A stretch of 64,000 bases of DNA from Clostridium omnivorum (GCF_026012015.1 NZ_BRXR01000001.1:838001-902000); one strand, 5' to 3'. Numbered from the stretch's first letter, positions 54,661 through 64,000 are shown. The notes: a model not told the origin generated them from the sequence alone. Made by a program: numbers and translations.

Positions 54661-55731
54661 CTATAAAGTAATTAGCTCTCTTGAACTGTTAGTCAAAGAT
54701 ACTCCTCCGCCTTTAGTTATTAAAATATCCTCTTCAATTCTTACTCCCCCTACACCAGGCAAATATATACCAGGCTCAATAGTTATTACCATACCTTCAA
54801 TTAAAACCTCATCACTGTTAGGAGCTACTGCGGGATATTCATGCACTTGAATTCCAAGCCCATGACCTAAATTATGTCCAAAATATTTCCCATATCCCCC
54901 TTTTTCAATAATCTCTCTTGCAGTTGAATCCAAGTAGCCTAGAGTTACTCCTGGTTTAGCACCTTTTATTGCTTCCTTACCCGCAAAGTTAACTAGATTA
55001 TAAATATTAATCAATAATTCTTGGCAAGTTCCTAATGCTACAGTTCTTGTTATATCTGAACAATAATTTTTATACCTAACTCCAAAGTCCATAGTTATAA
55101 GTTCGCCACTTTTGATTGTTTTTTCACTAGCCTTGCCATGAGGTAAAGCCCCCCTGATTCCCGAAGCCACAATGGTATCAAAGGATTCCTTTTCACCGCC
55201 TCTTTGTTTTATATATCTTACTAATTCATTTTCTACTTCTCTTTCACTAATTCCATCTTTTATAAATCCTACTATATGATTAAATGCATCATCTGCAATT
55301 TTACAGGCTGCTTTTATATTTTCAATTTCATCTGCATCCTTAATCATTCTTATTTTTGATAAATCCAATGAAAACAGCTCACATTTCAGCAGCTTGCTAA
55401 ACTCACTATATAAATCATAGCTAATCTCCTGGCCTTCAAATCCAATTCTTTTAATTCCTTCCTTTAAAATTATAAGGTTTATTATTTTGTATATATTGTT
55501 TTCCTTAGACATAAGTACAGGTTCAAATATGCAGCTTTCATTTTTTACCTCTTCATAATATCTAAAATCTACTATTAAATACTGACTCCGTCTAGTTATA
55601 AGAATGTATCCAGAACTACTATATAGATTTCCAAGATAAAATTTATTGCTAGGACTGCTAATAAGTATTGCCTCTGTATCATGAACTATAAATTGATTTC
55701 TAACTCTTTCAATTCTGCTTTTTAAATCCAT
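54661..55731 (-). CDS. Xaa-Pro-type M24 metallopeptidase
   Basis: M24B enzymes cut N-terminal residues before proline, or dipeptides with C-terminal proline, using two metal ions. The 356-residue protein has an N-terminal creatinase-like domain (about 1-125) and a pita-bread catalytic domain with metal ligands in TMDFGVRYKNYCSDITRT near residue 215, HNLGHGLGIQVHE near 285, and EPGIYLPGVGGVRIEED near 315. It follows the EIIC gene after a 54-nt gap with a hairpin and precedes the C-S lyase by 10 nt. Aminopeptidase P versus prolidase is not decided. Confidence 0.93.
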   Translation of the reverse strand: MDLKSRIERVRNQFIVHDTEAILISSPSNKFYLGNLYSSSGYILITRRSQYLIVDFRYYEEVKNESCIFEPVLMSKENNIYKIINLIILKEGIKRIGFEGQEISYDLYSEFSKLLKCELFSLDLSKIRMIKDADEIENIKAACKIADDAFNHIVGFIKDGISEREVENELVRYIKQRGGEKESFDTIVASGIRGALPHGKASEKTIKSGELITMDFGVRYKNYCSDITRTVALGTCQELLINIYNLVNFAGKEAIKGAKPGVTLGYLDSTAREIIEKGGYGKYFGHNLGHGLGIQVHEYPAVAPNSDEVLIEGMVITIEPGIYLPGVGGVRIEEDILITKGGGVSLTNSSRELITL

Positions 55732-55750
55732 ATTCTCCTCCTAGAATAAA

Positions 55751-55774
55751 GAGAACTGATTAAAATCAGTTCTC
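55751..55774 (-). other. Hairpin between the EIIC and M24 peptidase genes
   Basis: Perfect 10-bp stem GAGAACTGAT / ATCAGTTCTC with a 4-nt loop; a T-rich stretch follows on the minus strand. It may be a partial terminator lowering expression of the peptidase-lyase part. Confidence 0.6.
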
Positions 55775-55785
55775 CAAATATCTAA

Positions 55786-57021
55786 TTATTCATTAACTAC
55801 AAGCTTACCGTCCTTTATAAGCTTATTTCTATAATATATGTTTACAACTGCTATGAACACTGACCCAACTATTAATCCAGTAATATAAGGAACAATACCT
55901 TTAATTAATGGCCAAGCCCATATAGCTGATTCAGGGAACCATTGTACTGCACCTAGTGCAATAGCTGTCATAGAACCAATCATAGCACCAACTACATAAA
56001 GAGGTATTGTAAAAGCTGGTCTTTCAAGCGCAAATGGTATAGCGCCTTCTGAAATTCCCATGAATGCTAGGAATATTGCTGTCTTTCCTCCTTGGTAGAA
56101 TTGCTTGTCATATACTCTTCTGCCTACAAGCTTTTTATCTATTAGTGTTGTTAGCCCAAGTCCAAAGGAAGGTATTACTATTGATAGGCATCTAGCTGTT
56201 ATTGGTAAAACTTTCTCTGTTGTGAAGCCTAGAGCAACAAATCCAGCAGCTTTATTTACTGGTCCTCCTAAATCAAAAGCAGTTGTTGCTGATAATACTA
56301 GAGCATAAACGTATTGACCGGTACTTCCTGCTGCTTGAAGCAAGCTCTTTATAAGGCTATTCACCCATCCGCCAAATGGGGTGATTATAAATACCATTAA
56401 AATCATGCAAGCAACAGCAGATATTAGTGGTATTAAAAATGTAGTCTTAAATGCTAGCCAGTTATGAGGCATTTTAATTTTATTATTAAGCCATTTTACA
56501 AAATATCCGATTATAAAAGCAATTAATATTGCACCTAGAAAACCTGAAGCAACTGGTGCTTTAGTTATCCATTTACCATCAGCTGAAGCTAGCATAGCTA
56601 CAGGCTTGTTAGCTACATAACCTCCAATAAATCCTGCTGCAAGTGCAGTTTTCCCACCTATGGAGTTAGCTGTAAATGCTGCAAATAGTGGAATTGCAAA
56701 ACCAAACAGCGTAAACCCGAAGCTCTCCATTATATTGGCTAATTGAAGAAGAGAAAAACTCATACCGGTATATTTGCCTGAATTTATAGCATCTAATATA
56801 GAAATTGAAGGATCTATTTTAAAGAATACGTATGGTATTAGCTGAGATATAGCCCCGATAAGACCTCCCATTATAAGTACTGGAATCATATAGGATATTC
56901 CTGTCATTATATGCTTACTAAATTCTGTCCAAGCAGAATTCTTTGTTGATACATTTTTATTTTCATTATTATTATTATTGCTCCCCGTAGTTGAGCCAAC
57001 TACTTTTTTCTTAACTACCAT
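55786..57021 (-). CDS. PTS fructose/mannitol-family EIIC
   Basis: The 411-residue membrane channel has about nine hydrophobic segments and the fructose-family signatures GAISQLIPYVFFKI near residue 50 and GISEGAIPFALERP near 327, the conserved substrate-binding GxSEGAIPFA. A polar, Asn-rich N-terminal 35 residues is unusual. It has no fused A or B domain; those are encoded separately just upstream. The sugar is not fixed by sequence, and the gene context with peptidases suggests it may not be plain fructose. Confidence 0.93.
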   Translation of the reverse strand: MVVKKKVVGSTTGSNNNNNENKNVSTKNSAWTEFSKHIMTGISYMIPVLIMGGLIGAISQLIPYVFFKIDPSISILDAINSGKYTGMSFSLLQLANIMESFGFTLFGFAIPLFAAFTANSIGGKTALAAGFIGGYVANKPVAMLASADGKWITKAPVASGFLGAILIAFIIGYFVKWLNNKIKMPHNWLAFKTTFLIPLISAVACMILMVFIITPFGGWVNSLIKSLLQAAGSTGQYVYALVLSATTAFDLGGPVNKAAGFVALGFTTEKVLPITARCLSIVIPSFGLGLTTLIDKKLVGRRVYDKQFYQGGKTAIFLAFMGISEGAIPFALERPAFTIPLYVVGAMIGSMTAIALGAVQWFPESAIWAWPLIKGIVPYITGLIVGSVFIAVVNIYYRNKLIKDGKLVVNE

Positions 57022-57145
57022 GTTACCCCTCCACCTATAATATTAAATTTTTATTGTAGATTGTTTTTAAAAAATAGGTTATTATATATATGAGTTTATT
57101 TGTTTGCTCCTTGTAATCTTGTTGCAGAGATTTAGGAGCTTTTTT

Positions 57146-57463
57146 TTATTGAGCTAAATCTTCTTCAATCTCCTCTATCACTCCCTTTGGATTTTTAATA
57201 ACTTCCTGAAGCCCAACCTCATAAAGTTCATACCCCTCGAATCTTTCCATATCTTGAGGAGTTACTGCAATTGCATGAAGTATTATATCTGCCTCCTTTA
57301 TATCCTTTGGCGTAAGCTGGTTTTGAATGCCATCAGCTCCTTGAGTTTCAACTTTTACTTCATAACCCATTTCCAGTGCAGCCTTCTTTATTGCCTCAGC
57401 TGCCATAAAAGTATGAGCTAATCCCATAGGGCAGGCACATAGTGCTACTAATTTTTTTGACAT
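57146..57463 (-). CDS. PTS fructose-family EIIB
   Basis: The 105-residue protein has the phosphoryl-accepting Cys in ALCACPMGLAHTFMAAEAI near residue 10, the standard EIIB-fructose loop, and otherwise the typical Rossmann-like domain. It passes phosphate from EIIA to the sugar via EIIC. It lies between the EIIA and EIIC genes with a 124-nt gap before EIIC. Confidence 0.95.
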   Translation of the reverse strand: MSKKLVALCACPMGLAHTFMAAEAIKKAALEMGYEVKVETQGADGIQNQLTPKDIKEADIILHAIAVTPQDMERFEGYELYEVGLQEVIKNPKGVIEEIEEDLAQ

Positions 57464-57488
57464 ATCTATTCCTCCTTAAATTTATAGA

Positions 57489-57944
57489 CTAACTATTTAA
57501 AGCTTCCTCAACCATTTTATAAATTTCTTCTTCACTAAGAGCATTTACTAGAGCATTCTTAAACTCATCATAAATAAGCTTTCTTGAAAGGCTGGCAAGA
57601 AGTTTAATGTGAATATTGTCCTCTTGCTTGTCTGGACTTAGTATACTTATAATAATCTTTACATTCTCCTCATAATCACCACCCCAGTGAACCTGATCTT
57701 TTGGTTTTATTACTATTATTGCAGGTTTGCATACAAAACATGATTTTGTATGTGGAATTGCAATTCCAAAGCCAAGATTAGTCTCAAATTCCTGTTCCCT
57801 TTCAATAAGCCCTTCGTAAACTCCATTCTCTTCCTTAGTTATTCCAAGCTTTACAGCTAAGCCTGCTATATACTTTAAGTAATCATTTTTATTTTCTAAA
57901 TCTACATTTATACTTATGTGTTCCCTTGTAAACACTTCACTCAT
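57489..57944 (-). CDS. PTS fructose/mannitol-family EIIA
   Basis: The 151-residue protein has the phospho-acceptor His in NLGFGIAIPHTKS near residue 63, plus the surrounding IIA-fructose pattern. It takes phosphate from HPr. It starts 16 nt after the PRD regulator stop and probably shares its transcript. A second EIIA-like domain is fused to that regulator. Confidence 0.94.
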   Translation of the reverse strand: MSEVFTREHISINVDLENKNDYLKYIAGLAVKLGITKEENGVYEGLIEREQEFETNLGFGIAIPHTKSCFVCKPAIIVIKPKDQVHWGGDYEENVKIIISILSPDKQEDNIHIKLLASLSRKLIYDEFKNALVNALSEEEIYKMVEEALNS

Positions 57945-57959
57945 AACTTAATCATCCCT

Positions 57960-59861
57960 CTATTTCGCATCTAGTATTTCCATAAGCTTATCAAAACTAA
58001 AAAGCTTAAGTGCACTTCTTACATCGCCTTCATCTTCAATAAAGTTATATAGATATTTGAATACTGGAAAATTGTAGCTCTCTTTTCTATTAAAACAAAC
58101 CATGAATATGAGCTGCACCTCCTGTTTATGCCATATTATAGGCTTTTCCAACACTCCTACTCCTATAATGGACTTATATTCTCCATCCAGAATAGTATGT
58201 GGTATTGCCACTAAATGACCAATATCAGTAGATGACATATTTTCTCTTTCAAACACTTTTGCAATAACTTCATCATCTATAAAACCTTTGGATTTCATTG
58301 CTCTGCCTAAGTTTTCAATTGCCTCTTCACGATTTTCAGCACTAATTTTAAAAAACGCCTCTCTATTAAAAGTATCACGGAGTATTTTTTTTCTCTCATC
58401 CTTCTCATTGAATATTTGATTCAGCTCATTAATTATTTCATCTGAAAAGACATTTTCAATATAGAGCACAGGTATTTTAAAATTTCTTTTATCTAATTTT
58501 ACTGTAGATACTATAAAATCTATATCCTGTTCTAATGCCATATCCAAGTATCTTACAGGATAGGTACCAATTATATTGATATCACTTATTCTTCTTTTAA
58601 GTTTTTCAGCCAGCAGTCTAGAAGTTCCTATTCCATAGTGGCAAATTATACATACCTTTTTACCACCCTTATCCTTTGATCTTTCAAAGGCAGCTCCAAA
58701 ATGCATTGCAATAAATCCAATTTCATCTTCATCTAATGTAACATTAAATTCCTCTTCCAGCTTCTTAGCAACTATAGTAGCTAAATTTGTTTCCATGGGA
58801 AACTTGGTCTTTATCTGGCTTAGTAGTGGATTTTTAGCTTTTACCCCTGCTCTAAACCTATTTATATAAATTTTAATATGCATAATAAAAGCATTTATAA
58901 AATCTATATCCTTTCTAAAATCAATACCAGTAATTATACTGAGCTCCTGAAGAGTTTCATCAGCAAACTTATTTACTTCGTCATTTGTATCCTTTATTAA
59001 AGTTTTCCTTGTATTGTAATTATAGGCCACTATACCGCAGCTGGAGGATACATATTGTATTTCTCTTTCATCAATCACAAGCTTTAAATTATCAGCAACC
59101 TTTTCCATAATTTCCTGTATTAGTTCATAGTTTTCTAGCTTAAAGCTGTCCTTAATAGCACTATTACTTATAACTCTCTTATTTCTTATTCTTGATGCTG
59201 AAACAATAACTCTAGTAAGTAGTTCATTAAAGTCCTTATCAGAAACAATTACATCATTTTTCTTTAAAGCCTCTGATATTATTTTTTCAATATCCAGTAT
59301 TTCCTCATCAAGAATATTTTCTATTCTAACTTCAGTAAGAGAATTCTCGTGAATTTTAATGGCATAGTTAAGCATTAAGGATCTTATTTTAATTTCATCA
59401 CCAGTTATTTTACTGCCATAATGGGGCTTGGATATTATTTTTAAATCGTAATTTTTAAGTATATCCTTTACATTTGTAATAAGTTTATTTGTGCTAGGTA
59501 TACTTAAGTTCAGCCTATCACTAAGCTCTTCTGCATTTACATATTCATAGTTTAAAAATACACATATGGCCTTTGTTATTCTTCCTTCTAAGGAATCATC
59601 CATTTGAAGCCCTTCAAGAAATTTACTTACCTCTTCAGAAATCTTTTTAATTTCTTTAGCAGAACCTTGAAGCTTATATCCAATCCCTTTAACTGAGGAT
59701 ATCTCTACACCAGATTTATTAAGATAATAGTTTAAATCTTTAATATATCTTTTTACAGTCCTTACAGAAACTTCAATGAGCTGACCCAGCTCTACAGCTG
59801 TAACATATTCATTTTTTTCGATAAGATATTTAACTATCATAGAATGTTTCTTACTAATCAT
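57960..59861 (-). CDS. PRD-domain transcriptional regulator with PTS EIIB- and EIIA-like domains
   Basis: The 633-residue protein follows the MtlR/LicR layout: two N-terminal helix-turn-helix regions (about 1-60 and 80-150), two PRD domains (about 180-280 and 295-400) controlled by phosphorylation, an EIIB-like domain (about 400-490, with Cys in VCIICHYGIGTSRLLAEKL) and an EIIA-like domain (about 500-630, His in LVAIPHTILDGEY). Such proteins sense the transport state of their own PTS and activate its operon. ATG at 59861 has GGTGG upstream; ATG at 59873 is also in frame. Confidence 0.93.
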   Translation of the reverse strand: MISKKHSMIVKYLIEKNEYVTAVELGQLIEVSVRTVKRYIKDLNYYLNKSGVEISSVKGIGYKLQGSAKEIKKISEEVSKFLEGLQMDDSLEGRITKAICVFLNYEYVNAEELSDRLNLSIPSTNKLITNVKDILKNYDLKIISKPHYGSKITGDEIKIRSLMLNYAIKIHENSLTEVRIENILDEEILDIEKIISEALKKNDVIVSDKDFNELLTRVIVSASRIRNKRVISNSAIKDSFKLENYELIQEIMEKVADNLKLVIDEREIQYVSSSCGIVAYNYNTRKTLIKDTNDEVNKFADETLQELSIITGIDFRKDIDFINAFIMHIKIYINRFRAGVKAKNPLLSQIKTKFPMETNLATIVAKKLEEEFNVTLDEDEIGFIAMHFGAAFERSKDKGGKKVCIICHYGIGTSRLLAEKLKRRISDINIIGTYPVRYLDMALEQDIDFIVSTVKLDKRNFKIPVLYIENVFSDEIINELNQIFNEKDERKKILRDTFNREAFFKISAENREEAIENLGRAMKSKGFIDDEVIAKVFERENMSSTDIGHLVAIPHTILDGEYKSIIGVGVLEKPIIWHKQEVQLIFMVCFNRKESYNFPVFKYLYNFIEDEGDVRSALKLFSFDKLMEILDAK

Positions 59862-59948
59862 TTCATCCACCATCCTATATACCTATTGTAAACATTTTCT
59901 GCTTAGTTGTGTTTATACACAATGTCCTATTAAGTGCCATAATGTTAA

Positions 59949-61316
59949 TTATAACTTGCATAATTCGTAAAAAGCTTCTGCATAAATTCCTATGGATTTA
60001 ATAAAAGCATCTTCACTTCCATACTCATTAGCCATATGCGCATTACCTGAAGAGCCATTGGGGAACTCTCCTCCAAATATCACTGAATTCTTCATTTCTG
60101 AAGCATAGGTTCCTGCACTAGTTACTCTAACTTTATTTGTAATATCTCCAGTATGCTTTACGTATATATTATATAATTTTTTAACTAGAGGCGAGTTTTC
60201 ATCAACATAGTTAGGGCTTTTAATATTATTAACATAAATACAATAATCATTTAAACCTTGTTCTATAAAATAATCCTTTATAGCTGCTCTTATCTCTTCA
60301 GCTGCAAATAGTTCTGGATATCTCACGCTTAATTGTAGGTTAATTATACCCTTATCTATTTTGATTATTGTAGGCACTATTTTTGTAGTTCCACATTTCC
60401 CTCTTATATTTAATCCAAAAATAGTTCCACTTAGGTTGCCTCCTGAAAACAACTTATCAAATTCACAAGACCACTTTTCTTCCATAATACTATTCAAAAG
60501 CTTAAAACACTTTTCTATAGGATTATTTGCCCTTTCAGGCTTTGAAGAGTGCCCTCCTATTCCAATTAGCTTTATGCCATCATTGAAGTAGTTGCATTCC
60601 AAGCTTTCACTTTTTAAAAGCTCTCTAATTTTATAGCTCTTTTCATCTATATTGCAGTTCTTTATTATAACATAATCTGGTATAGTGTTATGAACTTCCC
60701 CACCTAAGACTACTAAATCCTTATTACCAATATTCCCACTAATATTTATTACAGCTGCTCCCATCTCTCCATTAATAACAGGAAATTTAGCATCTGGGGT
60801 AAATCCATACGTAGGCCAAGGTTCACTTTCAAAGTAGTGTCTTATACATCTAAATCCATTTTCCTCATTACCACCTGCAACAACCCTTATTCTTCTATTA
60901 AGTTTAATATTATTTTCCTTTAAGAGTTTAAGAGCTAAATAGGCCGCTAATACTGGCCCCTTATCATCTATAACCCCTCTGCCTACAAGCTTATCTCCAG
61001 TCTTTGAAAGCTTATAAGGGCTACTACTCCAGCCATCTCCTTCAGGCACTACGTCACAGTGACCAAAGGCATATACATATTCTCCTCCGATACCATATTC
61101 TATATGAGCTGCAAAACCATCCACATTTTTTGTTACAAATCCATTACTATTTCCTATATTTATAAACCACTTCAGAGCTTTGTCAACACCTTCTCCAAAA
61201 GGCCTATTGTCACATATACTTTCTGAGTCATATACAGATTTTATGCTAACCCACTGTTCTAGAAGCTGTAAAAATTCTTCTCGATATTTTTCAGCTTCTA
61301 TAGAAAAATTCAACAT
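59949..61316 (-). CDS. M20 family metal-dependent dipeptidase (Sapep/PepV-like)
   Basis: These enzymes split dipeptides, often Xaa-Gly or Cys-Gly type, in the cytoplasm, using Mn or Zn. The 455-residue protein has metal ligands in YAFGHCDVVPEGDGW near residue 80, GRGVIDDKGPVLAAY near 113, and GGNEENGFRCIRHYF near 147. It is the first gene of the cluster, about 90 nt upstream of the PRD regulator. PepV-type peptidases with PatB-type lyases are known to act in sequence on S-substituted Cys-Gly in staphylococci, which suggests a role here. Confidence 0.9.
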   Translation of the reverse strand: MLNFSIEAEKYREEFLQLLEQWVSIKSVYDSESICDNRPFGEGVDKALKWFINIGNSNGFVTKNVDGFAAHIEYGIGGEYVYAFGHCDVVPEGDGWSSSPYKLSKTGDKLVGRGVIDDKGPVLAAYLALKLLKENNIKLNRRIRVVAGGNEENGFRCIRHYFESEPWPTYGFTPDAKFPVINGEMGAAVINISGNIGNKDLVVLGGEVHNTIPDYVIIKNCNIDEKSYKIRELLKSESLECNYFNDGIKLIGIGGHSSKPERANNPIEKCFKLLNSIMEEKWSCEFDKLFSGGNLSGTIFGLNIRGKCGTTKIVPTIIKIDKGIINLQLSVRYPELFAAEEIRAAIKDYFIEQGLNDYCIYVNNIKSPNYVDENSPLVKKLYNIYVKHTGDITNKVRVTSAGTYASEMKNSVIFGGEFPNGSSGNAHMANEYGSEDAFIKSIGIYAEAFYELCKL

Positions 61317-61466
61317 ATTTGTCCTCCTTAATTTACTTTAATCAACAAAGAATAAGAAAAATTAAAATCATATAATTAATTTTTGAATTTTATTCTTTTA
61401 CTTTCAATATATCACTAAGCTATAACATTATCCTTATATCCTTTAACACTAAACATGCAAAAAAAA

Positions 61467-61489
61467 TACTAGATAAAATTTATCTAGTA
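61467..61489 (-). terminator. Terminator of ypeB
   Basis: Perfect 10-bp stem TACTAGATAA / TTATCTAGTA with a 3-nt loop and an eight-T tail on the minus strand, about 95 nt after the ypeB stop. The rest of the 61317-61583 gap is A/T-rich with nothing seen. Confidence 0.88.
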
Positions 61490-61583
61490 CTTATGTATTT
61501 TCATTATATTATGAGAAATTATATACACTATTTTTTCTAAGCAGTAAAGTCATTAGTAATACCTTTTACTCCTGATTTACAAT

Positions 61584-62957
61584 TTACATAGTAAGTTCAC
61601 CATTAGGGGTATTCATAATTTGGATTATCCTTTGCTCAACCCCATTGCTTGCATTAATATATACTATAAAATTATCCTGTTTATATTTCCCGGAAAATTC
61701 ATAGCACAAAACCTCAGTGTTAGATTCAGTAGGAACTATAGCAAGCCTTATATTATTAATTGTAAGCCTTTTACTTATTTTGCTCTGTGCAGTTTCACCT
61801 GAAATCTTAGGTGCAGTGATTTTTCTATTATCTTCATGAGATACAAGATACTTTTCTGCCTCTATACCAACAATGCTTCCATCATCTAAAGCAATCTTCA
61901 ATTTAATTTGGTCTGGATAAATTACCACATTATCTTGCTTATATATATAGTTTATTACTACTGTATTATCATATTTTAAATTATAAGAAGGTGACATTCC
62001 CTTAAATCCTAAGTTCTCCAAATATTTAGTTCCAATATCAGCTGCCTTTTTAACATCAATGGTAGCATTTCCTACGCTTCTGCTATCAAGTAAATAAACT
62101 ATCTTTCCACCTTTTTTACTAACCTCACAGGTCACTTTATCAGCTTTAGCATCTCTACCTTTTATTGTTACATAGAATCTGTAGGAATCTATTTTGGAAT
62201 TATTACCATCAGTTTTAAGTTCAATATTTTGTATCTTATCTTTTCCAATTGCAGCATTTACTACTTCTTTTGCTTGATCAGCAGTTACATCCTTTTCATT
62301 ATATATTTTTGGTTTTATTTCAAGTATATTATCAGAAAAAGGTCCATCATAGATTAGTGCTGGATATTGAGCCACTTGTTTTTGTATGGTTGTAAACTTT
62401 TGTGATACTGCATTTTCACCACCGCTTTTAGCAAATACTCCGCTAGCTTTTTTTCTTATTTCTCCCCATTTAACTTTTCCCTGATTTATATCTGTTAATA
62501 AGTTGTTAAGTGACGCCTGTAGATTGTAGGATTCGTTCTTTAATCTATCTAAATTATTATATTCTTCATCAGTTAAATCCCTACCTTCTGCTGAAGCCCT
62601 TACCAAGCTGTAGCAAAAATCTCCTACCTGTGCAAGAAATTTACTTGTACCCTCAATGTTTTCTTGAGGTATTGGAAGAGAATGCAGCTTATCATTTGCC
62701 ATACTACTATGCCTATAAATTTCCTCAAAGGTTATAATCTTTTGTTCTCTAGAACCAGCAATTGCTGATTTTGCTAGATTCAATCTTATATTATCTACAG
62801 ATGTAATCAATTCGTACATATTCTTGCTGTACTCCCCTTGAAGATAGTTTCTATAATCCATTCTTTCTAATGTCATTAAAACTGCAAAGGTAGTAGAAAA
62901 AACTACTATAAGAGTAACTACAATAGTATAAATAATTCTTTTTCTAGTAAATTGCAT
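61584..62957 (-). CDS. ypeB: Germination protein YpeB
   Basis: YpeB is needed for placing and stabilising the cortex-lytic enzyme SleB in the spore. The 457-residue protein has an N-terminal transmembrane helix (about 8-29), a helical middle and three C-terminal PepSY-type beta repeats (about 200-450). Length and pattern fit YpeB. It is transcribed alone; in most spore-formers sleB is directly upstream, but here the upstream gene is a divergent glycosyltransferase. ATG follows GGAGGGT. Confidence 0.92.
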   Translation of the reverse strand: MQFTRKRIIYTIVVTLIVVFSTTFAVLMTLERMDYRNYLQGEYSKNMYELITSVDNIRLNLAKSAIAGSREQKIITFEEIYRHSSMANDKLHSLPIPQENIEGTSKFLAQVGDFCYSLVRASAEGRDLTDEEYNNLDRLKNESYNLQASLNNLLTDINQGKVKWGEIRKKASGVFAKSGGENAVSQKFTTIQKQVAQYPALIYDGPFSDNILEIKPKIYNEKDVTADQAKEVVNAAIGKDKIQNIELKTDGNNSKIDSYRFYVTIKGRDAKADKVTCEVSKKGGKIVYLLDSRSVGNATIDVKKAADIGTKYLENLGFKGMSPSYNLKYDNTVVINYIYKQDNVVIYPDQIKLKIALDDGSIVGIEAEKYLVSHEDNRKITAPKISGETAQSKISKRLTINNIRLAIVPTESNTEVLCYEFSGKYKQDNFIVYINASNGVEQRIIQIMNTPNGELTM

Positions 62958-63194
62958 ATTAACCCTCCTGTATTTCTTTCTTTTCTCTTACCACTTTTTT
63001 CTTCATTTAGTATCTGTAGTAATATTTTTTATTATTCATGGTTTATAATATATATATAACATTAATTTTTTCTTAAAAAATCAAAAATATGTTTATTAAT
63101 TCCAAAGTATTATATATAATTAGATTATTGACTAAATGATATATTACAAATGTTTCTAAATAAACTATGTAGCTTAAGTTAAAGGATGGATAAA

Positions 63195-64000
63195 ATGAAG
63201 GCATTGATACTCTCAATCTCTGCAGGGGCCGGACACGTTCAGGCCGCAGAAGCAATAAAAAAATATATAATGCTTAACAATCCAAATTCAGAAGTCCAAA
63301 TATTAGATACTCTAAAGTACATAAATCCCATAATAGACAAGGTAGTTATAGGCAGTTATCTTAAAACCATAAAAACTACTCCTTCATTATTCGGTAAACT
63401 TTACGATTATGCCGAAACAGATGATGGTCTTGCTACAGTAAGCAATAAAGTTAATGAACTTCTTGCCTTTAGGATTGCGCCACTTATAAATAAATTTAAG
63501 CCTGAAATACTCATTTGCACACACCCATTTCCAGCTGAAATGGTTTCTGTGCTTAAACTAAAAAGAAAAATAGATATACCTGCAATTTCAATATTAACAG
63601 ATTACGCTCCTCACAGTTTTTGGATTCAACCAGCAATTGATGCTTATATTGTTTCAAATTCTGATATGATTGATGAGATGATTTCCAGAGGTGTTGATAG
63701 AGATATAATTCATGACTTAGGTATTCCTGTAAATCCAAGCTTTATCAAACAGCATGATAAGGCTGCAACCATGAACGAATTAGGCTTAAGCCCTGATAAA
63801 CCCACCCTTTTAATTATGGGTGGAAGTCTAGGAATTGGTAAAATATCAGACATATATAACGAAGTTTTAAAACTGCCTATAGATGTACAGATATTAGTTA
63901 TTACAGGAAGCAACAAAAAACTTTATAGTGAACTAACTAAACTTAAGGAATCTTCGTTAAAGGATACAAGAATAATAGGTTTTACTGGTAGTGTAAATAA
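63195..64000 (+). CDS. MGDG-synthase/UgtP-like diacylglycerol glycosyltransferase, partial
   Basis: This family adds glucose or galactose to diacylglycerol, making membrane glycolipids or lipoteichoic anchors. The gene runs off the right edge. The 268 visible residues begin MKALILSISAGAGHVQAAEAI, the nucleotide-sugar transferase signature, with ICTHPFPAEMVSVLKLK near residue 97 and LLIMGGSLGIGKI near 203. The ATG at 63195 has AAAGGATGG upstream; an ATG at 63186 is in frame but overlaps that site. It is divergent from ypeB. Confidence 0.92.
   Translation, partial: MKALILSISAGAGHVQAAEAIKKYIMLNNPNSEVQILDTLKYINPIIDKVVIGSYLKTIKTTPSLFGKLYDYAETDDGLATVSNKVNELLAFRIAPLINKFKPEILICTHPFPAEMVSVLKLKRKIDIPAISILTDYAPHSFWIQPAIDAYIVSNSDMIDEMISRGVDRDIIHDLGIPVNPSFIKQHDKAATMNELGLSPDKPTLLIMGGSLGIGKISDIYNEVLKLPIDVQILVITGSNKKLYSELTKLKESSLKDTRIIGFTGSVN

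Overview
The window reads as a core-chromosome segment of a low-GC, spore-forming, anaerobic Firmicute, almost certainly Clostridium sensu stricto. The grounds are strong A/T bias, AGGAGG-type ribosome binding sites with many TTG/GTG starts, sporulation genes (spoIIID, spoIIQ, spoIID, yyaC, ypeB), a clostridial-type thiolase, and a gene order shared with Clostridium and partly with Bacillus subtilis. The species cannot be fixed from the sequence alone. Most genes are on the minus strand, so the window runs against the main direction of transcription.

Region by region. (1) 1-8026: prfB 5' end with its programmed +1 frameshift, secA, the hibernation factor hpf, a structured RNA that fits the raiA motif with its own promoter inside the 3' end of comFC, then comFC, an ATP-site-degenerate ComFA-like protein and recD2. 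(2) 8245-12161: nagA, a small membrane protein, metK under a SAM-I riboswitch, and a complete five-tRNA operon (Thr-Tyr-Val-Thr-Tyr) containing an almost perfect duplicated Tyr/Thr block. (3) 12162-19301: the sporulation and cell-wall block yyaC, mbl, spoIIID, spoIIQ, spoIID, murA and ywmB. (4) 19404-33611: thlA, wecB, a TagO/WecA-type transferase, comEB, upp, rpiB, ywlE, the Sua5 gene, a ZIP transporter, prfA, prmC, a DUF1385 gene, tdk, rpmE and rho. The F-type ATP synthase operon that usually sits between this block and ywmB/murA is not there. (5) 33739-48087: an accessory stretch between rho and pyrG, made of a four-gene ABC/CARDB/Yip1 membrane module, a small zinc-knuckle protein, and a beta-galactoside system (sugar ABC transporter, LacZ, YesMN-type two-component pair, cre site). 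(6) 48100-53271: pyrG, a candidate small RNA, a DnaA-domain-IV-like orphan, an orphan sigma-54 activator, a DUF1934 gene and ddl. (7) 53439-61316: a catabolic cluster combining a fructose-type PTS with its PRD regulator, two peptidases and a PatB/MalY C-S lyase. (8) 61467-64000: the germination gene ypeB and the start of a diacylglycerol glucosyltransferase-like gene.

How they work together: most of the window is housekeeping (translation termination, protein export, wall precursors, nucleotide salvage) mixed with endospore-formation genes. The two sugar regions look like accessory uptake modules. No CRISPR array, insertion sequence, prophage or rRNA gene was seen. The least explained items are the ABC/CARDB/Yip1 module, the PTS-peptidase-C-S-lyase cluster, the raiA-type RNA, the degenerate ComFA and the DnaA-IV-like orphan.
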